Of a stretch of 64,000 nucleotides of DNA, positions 21,930 to 32,655 are shown piece after piece. The DNA is taken from positions 19,069,001 to 19,133,000 of the forward strand of contig NC_091674.1 of NCBI RefSeq assembly GCF_042453785.1. The letters are read 5' to 3'. Within the stretch, counting starts at the first letter, position 1; each line of letters opens with the position of its first letter. This stretch comes from Malus domestica. Lineage: Eukaryota > Streptophyta > Magnoliopsida > Rosales > Rosaceae. The notes beneath the pieces are model-generated. The model was not told where the DNA came from and searched no databases. It worked only from the letters and a program-made list of their open reading frames with translations. Made by a program: the position numbers and the translations under genes.

Positions 21930-22345
21930 TACTTCAAGATTATACATGAGCATTACTCATGTCAATCATACATAAACATTCATGAGCATCACTCATGTCA
22001 ATCATACATAAACATTCATGACCATCATTCATGTCAACATTCATAAGCATCACTCATGTCAACATCCATGAGCATCACTCATGTTAGTCAACATAAACAT
22101 TCATGAGCATCACTCATATCAATCAGCTTCAAAAGCTTCATTTACAAAGCTCTAGCTTCAAAAGCTTCATTTACAGAGCTTTAGCTTCAAAAGCTTCATT
22201 TACAAAAGCTCTAGCTTCAAAAGCTTCATTTACAGAGCTCTAGCTTCAAAAGCTTCATCTACAGAGCTCTAGCTTCAAAAGCTTCATTTACAAAGTTCTA
22301 GCTTCAAAGCTTCACTTGCAAAGCTTCACCTACAAAGCTTTAGTG
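21930..22345. repeat. Two adjacent minisatellites
   Basis: From 21930 to 22115 CATGAGCATCACTCATGTCA-type units recur. From about 22127 to 22340 units of about 29-30 bp containing AGCTTCAAAAGCTTCATTTAC recur roughly seven times. AAGCTT and AGCTTCAAAAGCT give each unit internal dyad symmetry. Both lie within the gene-fragment element. Confidence 0.85.
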
Positions 22346-22520
22346 CAGGGTATAGAAATACCGCATCTGAACAACCGTCACTTCGGCCCATACATGGATT
22401 CAATTTGAAGTCTCCAGCCAACAGACTCTATAAACCGAAGACTTGGGGGACTACATTATGTACCATATATTGGGCCTCAACTGGGCCTCATGAAAAATAC
22501 TTGGGGGACTTAGCCCATTA

Positions 22521-22950
22521 TTTATGTACTGAGGAGCGAGCCCTTATTCTATAAAAGGGACTCCTTCACTTTCATTAGAAAGCACCCATCGTTTATGTAT
22601 TGAGGAGCGAGCCCTTATCCTATAAAAATGACTCCATCACCATCATTAGAAGGCATCAACTCTAGCCCATCGTTTATGTATTGAGGAGTGAGCCCTTATT
22701 TTATAAAAGGGATTCCCCCACCTTCATTAGAGAGCAACGCCGCCAGCTGAGCAAACCGCATCGCCGCGAGCATCACTCCTAACCCATCACCTATGTATTG
22801 AGGAGTAAGCCCTTATTCTATAAAAGGAACTCCTTCACCATCATTAGAGAGCATCGCCGTCTACTGAGCAACCGTGTCGCCGCGAGCATCAACTCTAGCC
22901 CATCACTTATGTATTAAGGAGCGAGCCCTTATTCTATATAAGGGACTCCC
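22521..22950 (+). repeat. Five-fold repeat of an LTR promoter-like TATA cassette
   Basis: TTTATGTATTGAGGAGCGAG followed by CCCTTATTCTATAAAAGG recurs five times (TATA boxes at about 22550, 22621, 22702, 22819 and 22935). It resembles the core promoter segment of this element's own LTRs (GAGGAGCTCTTATTCTATAAAAGG). It sits just 5' of the 3' LTR. Confidence 0.85.
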
Positions 22951-23171
22951 TCACCTTTGACGCCACAAGCTGAGCCAACCAAGGCAACATAAGCCACAAA
23001 CCGAGCAGCCTCGCAACATGTGCTACTTCTAGTTGAGCATCATTTCAGATTGGGCACCGCCTCATATTGAGTATCAGTTCTAGACGACATCTAGTTACTT
23101 CGACCCACACATAGACTGAATTTCAAGTTTCTAGCCAAAAGACTCTCTTGACTGAAGACTTGGGGGACTAC

Positions 23172-23531
23172 TGTTTATACCATACTTCGGGCCTCCATAT
23201 TTAGACCTCGTATAAATACTTGGGGGACTTAAATGTAATTACGTAATAAAGGAAGAGGCAAATATGTAATAAGTAAGGAGCCCTTATTCTATAAAAAGAC
23301 TCATCACCCTCACAATTAAAGGAGGTCATTTCTTAGGCTATGGGAAGAGTTCTCTCACCCTCAGAAGCTCTCTCCCTCACTCCCCTCATTTCTTAGAGAA
23401 ATACAATAATCAATGTGGACGTAGCCCAAACCTTGGGGTGAACCACGATACATCTTGTGTTATTTACTTTCTTGCAGATTCACGGTCGGATTTACGTTGT
23501 TCCAAGACCCCTCCGGTTTTGTGCATCAACA
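23172..23531 (+). repeat. 3' LTR of the gene-fragment element
   Basis: The LTR is 360 bp and nearly identical to 19438-19797, with a handful of substitutions and small compensating indels visible. Confidence 0.93.
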
Positions 23532-24581
23532 ATGTTGCATTGGGTGTGCGGCTAACTTCTCGATCTTGCGACTGCAGTCGAGGAAGGAACACGTCTCGGC
23601 CTTCAGGTTCTAGAGCTTGAAGACAAAGCTACTAGTTCTGCGAAGTTCACAAATCGTCGGCGCCGGATTCGGTCACGGTGATTATGTTAGTGAGAGTATA
23701 AGCACGCCGAATCGACACCAAAGTATAGGGACATAAATACTCAAAACAAATGTATGTCTTGATTATGAAAGTGGTTCGGCCATCAAAATGCTGAACTCTA
23801 AAACCTACTTGCGAATAACCAATCATAAACGACTAGGCGTTCAATGTGCCGAGTATAGTAACTTGTAACACCTCGCTTCACCGAGAAGGCTAACGAGATG
23901 ACATTTGCTGATAAGGATTCAAAAATCTTTCTCGACCGAGACTTGAATAGATAACCAGTGGGCCCTGTCGAAGTGCTATTTATCCAAACTGAAGGTGCTC
24001 CACGGTCGGCTGATTCAACGGCAACAATGCTATTTATCCAAACTGAAGATGTTCGCCGGTTACCTTCACAGTGGTGTTTATCCAAATTGAAGATGTGTTG
24101 GCGAAAAAAGAAAACAAAAATCTCAAGGTTGTTGAGAGGTTTCGCGTAGAGCGAGGGTATACGCAGGGCAATTTATGTGTTGAATTGGAGAGGCTTGTTT
24201 TGATGTCTTCCCTCCCTATTTATAGTAGCCAACCTGTATTGAATCCTAATCACTCCCGGATTAAAACTCCTTTCCCTTATCCAACTTTATCTCAGCCAAT
24301 CCTACTCCTACTAGGACTTTGAACATAACTTGTTATCAGGCAGTATTCAATTCCAGCATCATGATCCTGTCGAAACTTCTTCTCATAACAGGACTCATCC
24401 ACATCCCCAATTCCCCAATGGGATATGGCCAACTTCGACCGCATGGTCCATGAGCTAGATAACCCCCAACGACACCTGTACACGGCCTCTAGGCCGAGAA
24501 GAATTCTAAACTCGGCCCAACCAACACTGGGCCGAGAACAATTCTAAAATCGGTCAAAAACAATATTTTTGGGCCCAAACA

Positions 24582-25144
24582 GGTTTGTTTGATCACAAAG
24601 GTTTCAATATGTTGCTTTTGTGTCACCAAATCTCTACCTTGTTGTGAAGATTTACTATGAAGACTTTCAACACCTACCTCCCTTATGAAGATTTACTATG
24701 AAGACTTCAACCTTCTCAGTGATGGCATCCCTACCAGCATTTCCCACTTTATCAAAATCACATTTGAAAAGATAGTAATAAACGACATCATTTGTTATAC
24801 TTTATTTCAACCACCCAAAATTATCAAACCAGCGAGTGATAGATCATCAATTGCCCTTCCCTATAACTTTTCTTGGCATTTTTTATGGGTTTTAAGTTGA
24901 CAATGATCCTTTTGTAGATAGTGTCTTTGATTTTTTTGCGATAATTAGGCTCATAATCGATCATTCAAGGTTTAAGTCTAGGTTTTGCATAAATATTAAC
25001 CAATATTTCATCTAATTCAGTTACATCACTTTGTTGTTAAATACCCAGAATATTCGAAGGAGGACTACCAGGAACATTCTGAGAAGGAATACCTGAAATA
25101 TTTGAAGGAGGATTTAAGCATGGTTTCTTAAAGTATCGTTCCAT
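24582..25144 (-). pseudogene. hAT / DUF4371 transposase relic, 5' part
   Basis: From an ATG at about 25144 the minus strand reads MERYFKKPCLNPPSN, then broken frames giving VTELDEILVNIYAKPRL, WFDNFGWLK and VYYYLFKCDF, as in TTF-type hAT transposases. It ends with HIETFVIKQT at the solo LTR, continuous with NEARINHIFF on the other side. Several in-frame stops are present. Confidence 0.75.
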
Positions 25145-25263
25145 TATGTAACTGTATAATGAAAAAAGGTCTTAGACTTTTAATCCTAGAGACTACTGTG
25201 ACTAATAACTAAGTAAAACAACAATTAAATTGATCAATAAAAAATAATCATATAAAAAATTAA

Positions 25264-25412
25264 GGAAAACTAATGAAAAGGGCTTGAAAACTTTGAGTTT
25301 TAACGACAATGACAAAATAAAGGGTAAAGTGAATAGTACCATGACTTTTTAGTGTAAAAATGTGGTTTTTCGTTAAAGTGAACATTACCAGAAGCTTTTC
25401 GTTAAAGTTTCC
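25264..25412. mobile_element. Small MITE-like repeat
   Basis: About 150 bp begins GGAAAACTAATGAAAAGGGC and ends GTTAAAGTTTCC, with internal repeats of TTCGTTAAAG and GTGAATAGTACC / GTGAACATTACC. The terminal GGAAA / TTTCC match is short and no clear target duplication was found. Confidence 0.45.
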
Positions 25413-26040
25413 TATAAATTATTCAATAATCACCAATTCAATTAAATCAACAGTCAACAATCAACAATTCAATTCATCAATAATCAATAACCTTATTACA
25501 CTGTAAGTCTATATAATTAAACAAAATTTCATATTGCATTATCATAGTGGTTTAATTTAAAAAAATTGGGATTTACCTCAAAATTGGTTGTGCCCGGTGG
25601 TGGGGATTGGCGGCTGACGGCGGCGTGGAGGACGATGGCTCGTGGAGGAGGGCGAAGGCTGCTGGCTGCTGCTTGGATGGAGCTTGGACCAATGGCAGAA
25701 GGTTCTGCCTGCCTTCTTTTTGTCTAGAGTCTGTCTCCAATTCGATCGTGGATTATAGGAAACGAGTGGTCCCACTTTCATTATGGGCACAACTATGCCG
25801 CTTGCTTATTCTTCTTTTTAGCCATCCTATCAACCCACTTGTTTTCTGCCTCTAATTTTTCCGTTACCACCTCGTTTATTATTCCCATAACGATCAACCT
25901 CATCATCGTCGTCATGCAAGTCAAGAGCATTGTCATCACTTCCTCCTGTTTCGGCAGATCGAACGCGACAATTTTCGGTGGTCGTTGCCACTTTTGCTAC
26001 TCTTACCAAGAACCATGTTACTGGACTTTTCACTAAGATT
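25413..26040. other. Intergenic, no gene supported
   Basis: Short ORFs occur on both strands (for example 25578-25855 and 25830-26063) but have skewed composition and no recognisable motifs. The right part probably overlaps the 3' flank of the BTB gene. Confidence 0.4.
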
Positions 26041-26361
26041 TGGAGCTCCCAAATTCTCCGCATTTACTTTCTTTAACTTGTTAATCTCCGAGATAACATA
26101 ACTAAATAAATGAAAAGATGGTTTAAACTTTAAAGAGCAGATAATAACAACAGAAACTACATTTCCCGTAACCCTACATATTTTTCATTTCCTTGGGATA
26201 AACACTTCAAACATATGAGGCAACTCGACCGGGGATCCATTAAACGAGTATCCACTATCCAGTCACTGGTGCCAAAATGTACCTAAAGCCTTCCAGACAT
26301 CTAAACTACTGTTAGACAAGCATTTACTTAAAGCTTCTTCCAAACCATTCCTATAAAGGAC

Positions 26362-29300
26362 TCAATGCCTGATGGTGAGCTCAGCATTGAGATGGAGTAC
26401 GGAATTGATGAAATAGATGCTGTCATCGGCCATGAATGCCGTCCAGGGTACGCCAAGCAAGTTTCGATACCCAACAGCCTTGCCTCCGGTGAAAGTGTAA
26501 CTGCCTTTGAATTTAGACAAAAACTCCTCTCCGGGCTTTGATCTTGCTGAGAACTCATAGTCAACTGTAAAACTAGCCGATCCCTTCTCTTGCATCCCCA
26601 AAAACAGCCCAAAGCAATGAAATGAGCTTTGTTGGTCCATGTTACAATGTGCTGACAAGAAAAATCCCTGCCCACCAAGGAAAAAAGCCTGTGAGTACAC
26701 CCGGCCTGCTGGGAACAAACATGCACACTCTTCGCGCTTTAGGTCCAGGAACACACTACACTGTAAGCGGGGTTCTACAAATTCCACCAGCTTGACTGGC
26801 CGGTACTTGTAAGACCGATCCACAAAGCGACGAAAGGCAGCATTGGCATCCGCTGCAGCTAGGGTGCGCTGCCTGTGCGGTGTCTCAGACTTAAAAAACA
26901 AAGCCTCCAGCACTATCTTTGTTGCAAGTCCAGGATCAAAGTCACCGCAGGTTAGGACCTTCTTAAGCTTTCGGCAAGACATGTGTGGAAAACGAATGAG
27001 CCGACCAAGGCGTTGGCCAAGGACTTTGCGTCGTTCTTCTCGTTTTGGGTAATGGGTCCGAGACCACTTTAGAACAAAATCATAAATACTATCCTCTGAC
27101 ACCGCCTGGATATCATTACTAGACAGTACAGCCTCAATACCGACCAGGGGCAAGCTCAGCACCTCATCCTGGAACCTGGACATATATTTGACAATTCAAG
27201 AATTATACTCTAGAATATGCAATTTACGTTATAAAGATAACATACATAAATCACTTAACATTGATTTAATCTAGCGAAACGGAAGGAAAATGCTTTCCAA
27301 GAATTCAGACCATCTTAGTAAATATCAGTATTGGAAAACAGGGAAGAAAAGGTGGTTACAAGTCGAGGAAATAAAAAGCTCCATCAACTTATTTAAAGAA
27401 ACATTACACAAACAAGAGAGCCTTCACAAACAGGTGGAAACTGACAAGGATCATAAGACTTAAAAACTTCAGTAAAAGAAACTAGAGTTCTATAAAAGAA
27501 GCTCACTTGGTTATCTCTTTGTAGTGTCCAGCAAGAAACTGCTTTGCTGCATCTGTCAGTGGCTGAACTGCATCGGACATCAAAATACTAGATGGAAGGT
27601 CCAAATATAGCAAAGCAGACTCGCAAGTCATAGGCAACTTTAGTAGTGACCTACTGCAATATCTCATGCAAGATGCCACCTCAAATTTGTCAGCAACCTT
27701 GAACACGTCCAACAAAGCAGTAGGTGTCATCGCAGATAAGGTGTTACTATATATGAAATTAAGAACTTTCATAAGGGGCGCTTCTTCTGCAGTTGTATTA
27801 AAGAAAGAAAGTGTATTTACTGTTAGAGAAGGCTAAGATATAGCATAACTACAGTATCCAATTTCCTTATAAAGATGGTCCAATATTTTCAACTAGCTGA
27901 TAATATAATTCAGGAGAAAATACCAGATTCATGAATTCTTAGAGATACTTGGCGTTGCCCTGACTCTCTCATCCCATTTGAAAACAACTAGCCAAGCAAA
28001 AAAAGAGCAAGTGAGCACGTGTAGATAGCCACTGATCAAAAGCAGCAATCATCATGACAGGATCCTCACCTTATAGAAAAATGGACTCTTTGCTGCCAAG
28101 ATTGGAGAACTGACATGTAAGGTTCTAACCTTAACAACCGTATGACAGTCCGGGTTCCAGGCCAAGTCGTCTCCTACAAAATTTTCTAGTAAATTGTCAA
28201 AATCCTACTGTAACCGGTTAACAAATGCAACAGCGACCAAGAAATAACACAAGCCACATACGTAGTCCAAATGCAATAATTGCGTGCTATTTCACATTGA
28301 ATAAAGTAGAATTGCATGTCTTCTAAAAAAGATAGATTTGTATGTAAAATCACTAAGCAGTCTAGGAAGCAAACAAACTTTATGTTCTGTATATCTTATA
28401 GGAGTGTTTGCTTAGTTTTTAACTTTTTATTAAAGAAAAAAAGGTTCATACAATTATTCCAGTTCAGGCAGATTGGAGAGTATATACTAACAACAGAGAC
28501 CAAAAGAATGTTTTACTCCCACAGTGGAAGGAAACTCACTCACTGCCGTAGCTTCGTCGTCTTGATTTTCAAATACCACATTATCCTCTGTATCTGGCAT
28601 GTCACAATTTAAGACCTGCTCCACACAGTGCACAGGAATGTCCTCAGCTAAGGGCAAAAGAGCAATTACACCCCAAATCAGTAACATGCATATTCACATT
28701 GAATCTAAGAACTAAACTATGCTTTTTCCGATAACTTATAAACTCAAACAATCATGATAGGTGTGCTGAGTGCGCATACGATTAGAAACTCAGAATGTAA
28801 AGGCATACAACAGGGGTAAAAAGGAAAAAAGAAACCTAGAAATAAAAAAGGAATACTTGTTAAACAGAGGCAACTGTAGAAAGCCATTACACCACCAACT
28901 TATCATTATACGTTAACAAATAAGTTACTGCCAAACCCCTATAATTAGGTAGGACCAATTCCATAACTGGCTTTAGGCATTCAAACCATTACTCCTTTCT
29001 TCAGCAACATCATCCTCTTAACAAAAATTAACTTGTTAAACAATCATGAATCCAACAAAAAACAATCACGAAAAAACAAAGCGGTATAATGTAACAATCT
29101 TTAACCAATAAAGCATTACAAAACCCATGCTATTAGACACCAGTCGCACCACCCATCCTAATGGTCGTAAATAATTAAACTGTTACCCCATTCTTCAACA
29201 CTATCAAACTCTTAACTAAAAGTACATAAACTCCCATTTTCTCCAAATTAACAAAACCACGCTTCATGTCGTTCTTCGGAAACTATCGAATACTTCATAT

Positions 29301-29821
29301 TTCGCAAACCCTAAAATCTATCAATCAAAATTAAGCCAATTCCCAATACACCCACCTGAGCACTGTCAAGGCACACACTAACCATCAGCTAGACTCGAAA
29401 TTTTCGGAAAGAAAACACTAAAGACCAAATGTCTCCTTCAATTTCCAATTTTCTTCACAGATACCAAACAAACCTAACTCCATCCAGACCACCACCAACC
29501 AAGCACCGAAAAAATTCAAAATTTGAAGGGCAAAATTAAATACATACCATTGTCTCTCTTAATCTCCGCCCTCCGTCGCTTTCTGTTACGCGCCCAATCG
29601 GAGACGGCAGAGCATCCGACGACTTCCAATTTGCCCTCCGGCGAATCGGGTACGATTTCGATCAACATAACCCGATCGGAAAATTTTCTATCGTTAAACG
29701 CGAACGCGAAGTCTTGGACCTCGTTGTCGGAGCCGACCGACTCGCCGGCGAGCCCACTCGGCGATGCGTCCGAGTCCGTAATCATCCGAGGACGGGAGAG
29801 ATCGACGTTCGCTTTCCTCAT
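26362..29821 (-). CDS. POB1: BTB-BACK protein, POB1/LRB type
   Basis: Six exons read as 29548-29821, 28501-28647, 28070-28173, 27924-27987, 27507-27786 and 26362-27175. All have GT-AG introns and join in frame to 560 residues, close to the Arabidopsis LRB proteins. Exon 1 contains [16 protein letters not shown], the start of the BTB fold. Exon 2 carries [12 protein letters not shown], typical of this family. Exons 3-5 hold the BTB core ([40 protein letters not shown]) and the BACK domain begins at [12 protein letters not shown]. The last exon holds the family-specific C-terminal domain ([39 protein letters not shown]). Family members are CUL3 adaptors that ubiquitinate phytochrome B and PIF3 in light signalling. 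The exon 2 donor (TTTTG|GTCTCT) was chosen because it keeps frame; GGA|GTAAAA would not. Confidence 0.93.
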
Positions 29822-29929
29822 GGTGCCCCTTCCCCAATGTGTAAACAAGTTGTAATTTTTCCAAAGGCATTTTAGTTTTAAAATGGTTTGATGGGATTTG
29901 TATAACTCATTTTTTAGATTTGAAATCAA

Positions 29930-30184
29930 TAGAATTTGTACTGAATTTGTCTAGTGTTAATTATTTTGATCATTTCTTGAAAAATCATCATTAAATAAGA
30001 ATAGTTTGACCAAAATACACTTAATTTTTCCAAATCATTTTGGCCATTGTTTATTACGTTAAGGGTATATTTGTTATTTTGATTTTTATTTAACATAATT
30101 TTGTACGGAATGATCAAAATGATTAATGTGGACAATCTCAGGTCTATTTTTATTGATTTCAAATCTCGAAGATTAAAATGATGT
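29930..30184. other. AT-rich spacer upstream of the BTB gene
   Basis: About 250 bp of AT-rich DNA between the BTB gene and the second solo LTR. It probably contains the promoter, but no clear TATA box was singled out. Confidence 0.4.
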
Positions 30185-31361
30185 GTTATTGTTGACCCTA
30201 GAAACTACAAAGCCTACGTGGCGCACAGGCCGAGTAATTAATGAGCTAACTACGTCCTTCGGTGAATGCGGGGCGTGCCAACTCGTCGGCCGAGCTCGGC
30301 CGAGGAGTAAATTTGTTCATGTTGCGTTGGGTCGCGCTACTGACTTCTGCGTCTTGCGATTGCGGCCGAGAAAGGAACACGTCTCGGCCTCTTGGGCTCT
30401 CGAACCTAAAGACAAGGTTACTATTCTTACGAAGTTCAATATCAAATTCGGCTTTCAATGTGCCGAATGTAATAACTGTAACACCTCACTTCGCCGAGAA
30501 GGCTGATGAGATGACCTCGACCAATAAGGATTTAGAAACCCTTCTCGACCGAGACTTGGATAGGTAATCAATCGTTCTCGCCGCAGTGCTGTTGATGCCA
30601 ACGGAAGATACTGCGAGACCAACTGACTCTACGGTGACAGAGCTATCTATGCCGACTTAAGATATCACCGGTTGCTTCCACAGTGCTGTTGATGCCAACG
30701 GAAGATGTGTCAGCGAAAAAGGAAAAAGAAAAATCACAAGTTGTGAGAGTTTGCGCAGGGCAATTTTGTATTGATTTTGTGCGGGCCGCGAATGTTGCTT
30801 GCGACTCTCTATTTATAGCATCCATATTTCCCTGGCACGGCCTGATAACTTGTAGAGTCCCACTGCAATTCATACTTTGCGGAACCCAAATTAATCCTCA
30901 GAGACCAAAGGATATCTTTCAGATACTTTCGTGATTTTCTAAACCTCATAAAAACATATTCAAATAAGTCTTCTTATCATCATTGCCGAGTCCACCTAGG
31001 CTTGTCATCATTATCCAAGACTACCATTTCCCAAAAATGTTGCATGCATCCTGACCACATGAATATTAAATTAATTTTTAATTGTGTTTTACTCAAACCC
31101 ACCTGGATGCATTCCGTATCTTGGTATCCCATCCATGCACCTTGAATCTGATAGAAGGAAACCCAAGTTCACTCGAACTGTCCATGTTTGAAGATATACT
31201 GATCGGATAATTAAAAGATAAATAATATGTCTAAACCATAATATTATCCTTTAACAATAACAAAAATATTTTCACTTTTCCATCCGACGGTTGAGAACTA
31301 TGTTTACCTAACGGCCTTGATTACACGGGCCGATAGTGTAAATTTGGATCCAAACAGTTAT
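30185..31361 (-). mobile_element. Second solo LTR of the same family, with TSD
   Basis: TGTTGACCC at 30190 to CCAAACA at 31356 (1167 bp) is flanked by GTTAT at 30185-30189 and 31357-31361. It aligns with the interrupted solo LTR at 19312-24581: both share GCCTACGTGGCGC, GGGCGTGCCAACTCGTCGG and AGGAACACGTCTCGGCC. A minus-strand TATA box (CTATAAATAGAG) lies near 30807-30818. It lies about 360 bp upstream of the BTB gene start. Confidence 0.93.
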
Positions 31362-31683
31362 AGAAACCTCAAAGACCATTTTAGTTAAAAAGTCTTTTTT
31401 AAATTAAATTAATTTCCAACAAACATAAATAAATAATTTTTTTTTTAAAGCACTTTAGAATTCTAGATGTGCACTTACAAAATAAATTTTAATACTACGG
31501 TTAGTGTTAAGTAAGGTTTTGGAGTGACTCAAACAGATCAAATAGGTGCGGTTAGGTTTAGAATAAACACTCAAATGTGTGGCGGCACATACCTACATTG
31601 TTGAATTTCTAAAAAATAATACTTGTGCAATTTTTTCCTTGATAAATAAAAGGACCTAAAAATACAAAATAAATCTAAATCTT

Positions 31684-32655
31684 GGGACGTGTTTACGTAA
31701 CCGTAATCGGAATCAAAACAAAGAATTGAATTTCGATTATGAAGTATTGAAGCATTTACAAACTCTTGGAAAATAAAAAGAGTGGTGGAGCCCACACATA
31801 AGAAGTAATCCAACTTCCCAAATTGGAGGAATTGGACTCCTTAGATGGGTGAGGTATTTGGATTCCGGAAGAGTGACGCTATCAAGAATGTATTTTTTCT
31901 ACCTATTATGACCCTAGAATTATTTCCAAAATTTCAAGTTTGCCACTCAACCCAACAAGCCCACCACTCCCTGCGCAGCTTGCCTTCATACGTTTCCACC
32001 TCCCCATGCGACCATGTTTCACTTCCAAACCCAGCCCAAGAACCCCAGCCACGTCTCCCCCAAACCGGATTCGAAAATCAGCCACCCAAACCCAGAAAAT
32101 AAACAATTCAAATCCAAATCCAAAACCCACCAATCCGTGGAATCACTAAAAAAACCGAGAAATCATGAAATACTTCACAGGTAGAAGAGGTGGTTGCTAT
32201 GGGGTACGGTGCGTCGGGAAGATCGAGGTGAGGGCTAGGAGAGAAAATGTATGCAGACTTGCAAAGAGGGGATGAGTGTTTTATTCAACTGGGTTTGAAT
32301 AAGAGCAAATTAAAGTGTTGAATGTTTTAATATTGGTAATACAATAAATTTGTATACAAATTTAATTTTTTGGAATAAGGGCATGAAATAAAACGAATTA
32401 AAATGTTATTAAAAATAAATATACGAAAGAAATAAAGCAAAAAAAGAACAAGGATATTTTAATAATTATATTGATTTTTATTCCGATTCAGGTGAATTAG
32501 TAAACAACTTATATTAATCCATTTTCATTCCTATTCTGATTCCAAAACATTTAAGTAAACAACTTCAATTGGAATCCAATTATGACTCCTCCTGATTCCA
32601 ATTCCTCCACAATCCAATTTTTTTTATTTTGATTACAGTTACGTAAATGGGCCAT
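31684..32655. mobile_element. Terminal-inverted-repeat element, unclassified
   Basis: The left end GGGACGTGTTTACGTAACCG... and right end ...CAGTTACGTAAATGGGCC are inverted complements with interruptions (TTTACGTAAC and GTAATC..ATCAAAA shared over ~27 bp). Subterminal copies of GGAATC / GATTCC occur near both ends. The interior has no transposase; the plus ORF 31845-32102 is Pro-rich and unrecognised. The flanking duplication is unclear. Confidence 0.55.

Larger units (their letters stand above)
19438..23531 (+). mobile_element. Non-autonomous LTR retrotransposon carrying host gene fragments
   Basis: The element is 4094 bp, begins TGTTTATACC and ends GCATCAACA, with target duplication ATGTT at 19433-19437 and 23532-23536. 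The LTRs are 360 bp each (19438-19797 and 23172-23531). The primer-site region starts at 19798 (TTTGGCGTCGTCTGTGGGAA) and the purine-rich tract CTTGGGGGACTAC ends at 23171. The interior has no gag or pol. It holds an HSP90 fragment in sense, a SAM synthetase fragment in antisense, an (AAAGCA)n microsatellite, several minisatellites and a repeated TATA cassette. It must have been mobilised in trans. Confidence 0.93.
19307..24586 (-). mobile_element. Solo LTR with 5-bp TSD, itself interrupted
   Basis: TGTTAACCC at 19312 to CCCAAACA at 24581 is flanked by GGTTT at 19307-19311 and 24582-24586. After removing the nested element and its TSD, the LTR is about 1171 bp, close to the 1167-bp copy at 30190-31356. 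A TATA box on the minus strand (CTATAAATAGGGAGG, around 24210-24224) gives the orientation. No internal retrotransposon region is present. Removing the LTR and one GGTTT restores a continuous hAT reading frame. Confidence 0.92.

Noticed and set aside
22127..22345. Regularly spaced ~30-bp repeats that resemble a CRISPR array
   Set aside because: Units are contiguous with no unique spacers, in a plant retroelement. It is a minisatellite.
28487..28517. Alternative exon 2 end of the BTB gene at GGA|GTAAAA
   Set aside because: It leaves phase 0 while exon 3 needs one carried base. The donor at 28501/28500 restores frame and gives a 560-residue protein.
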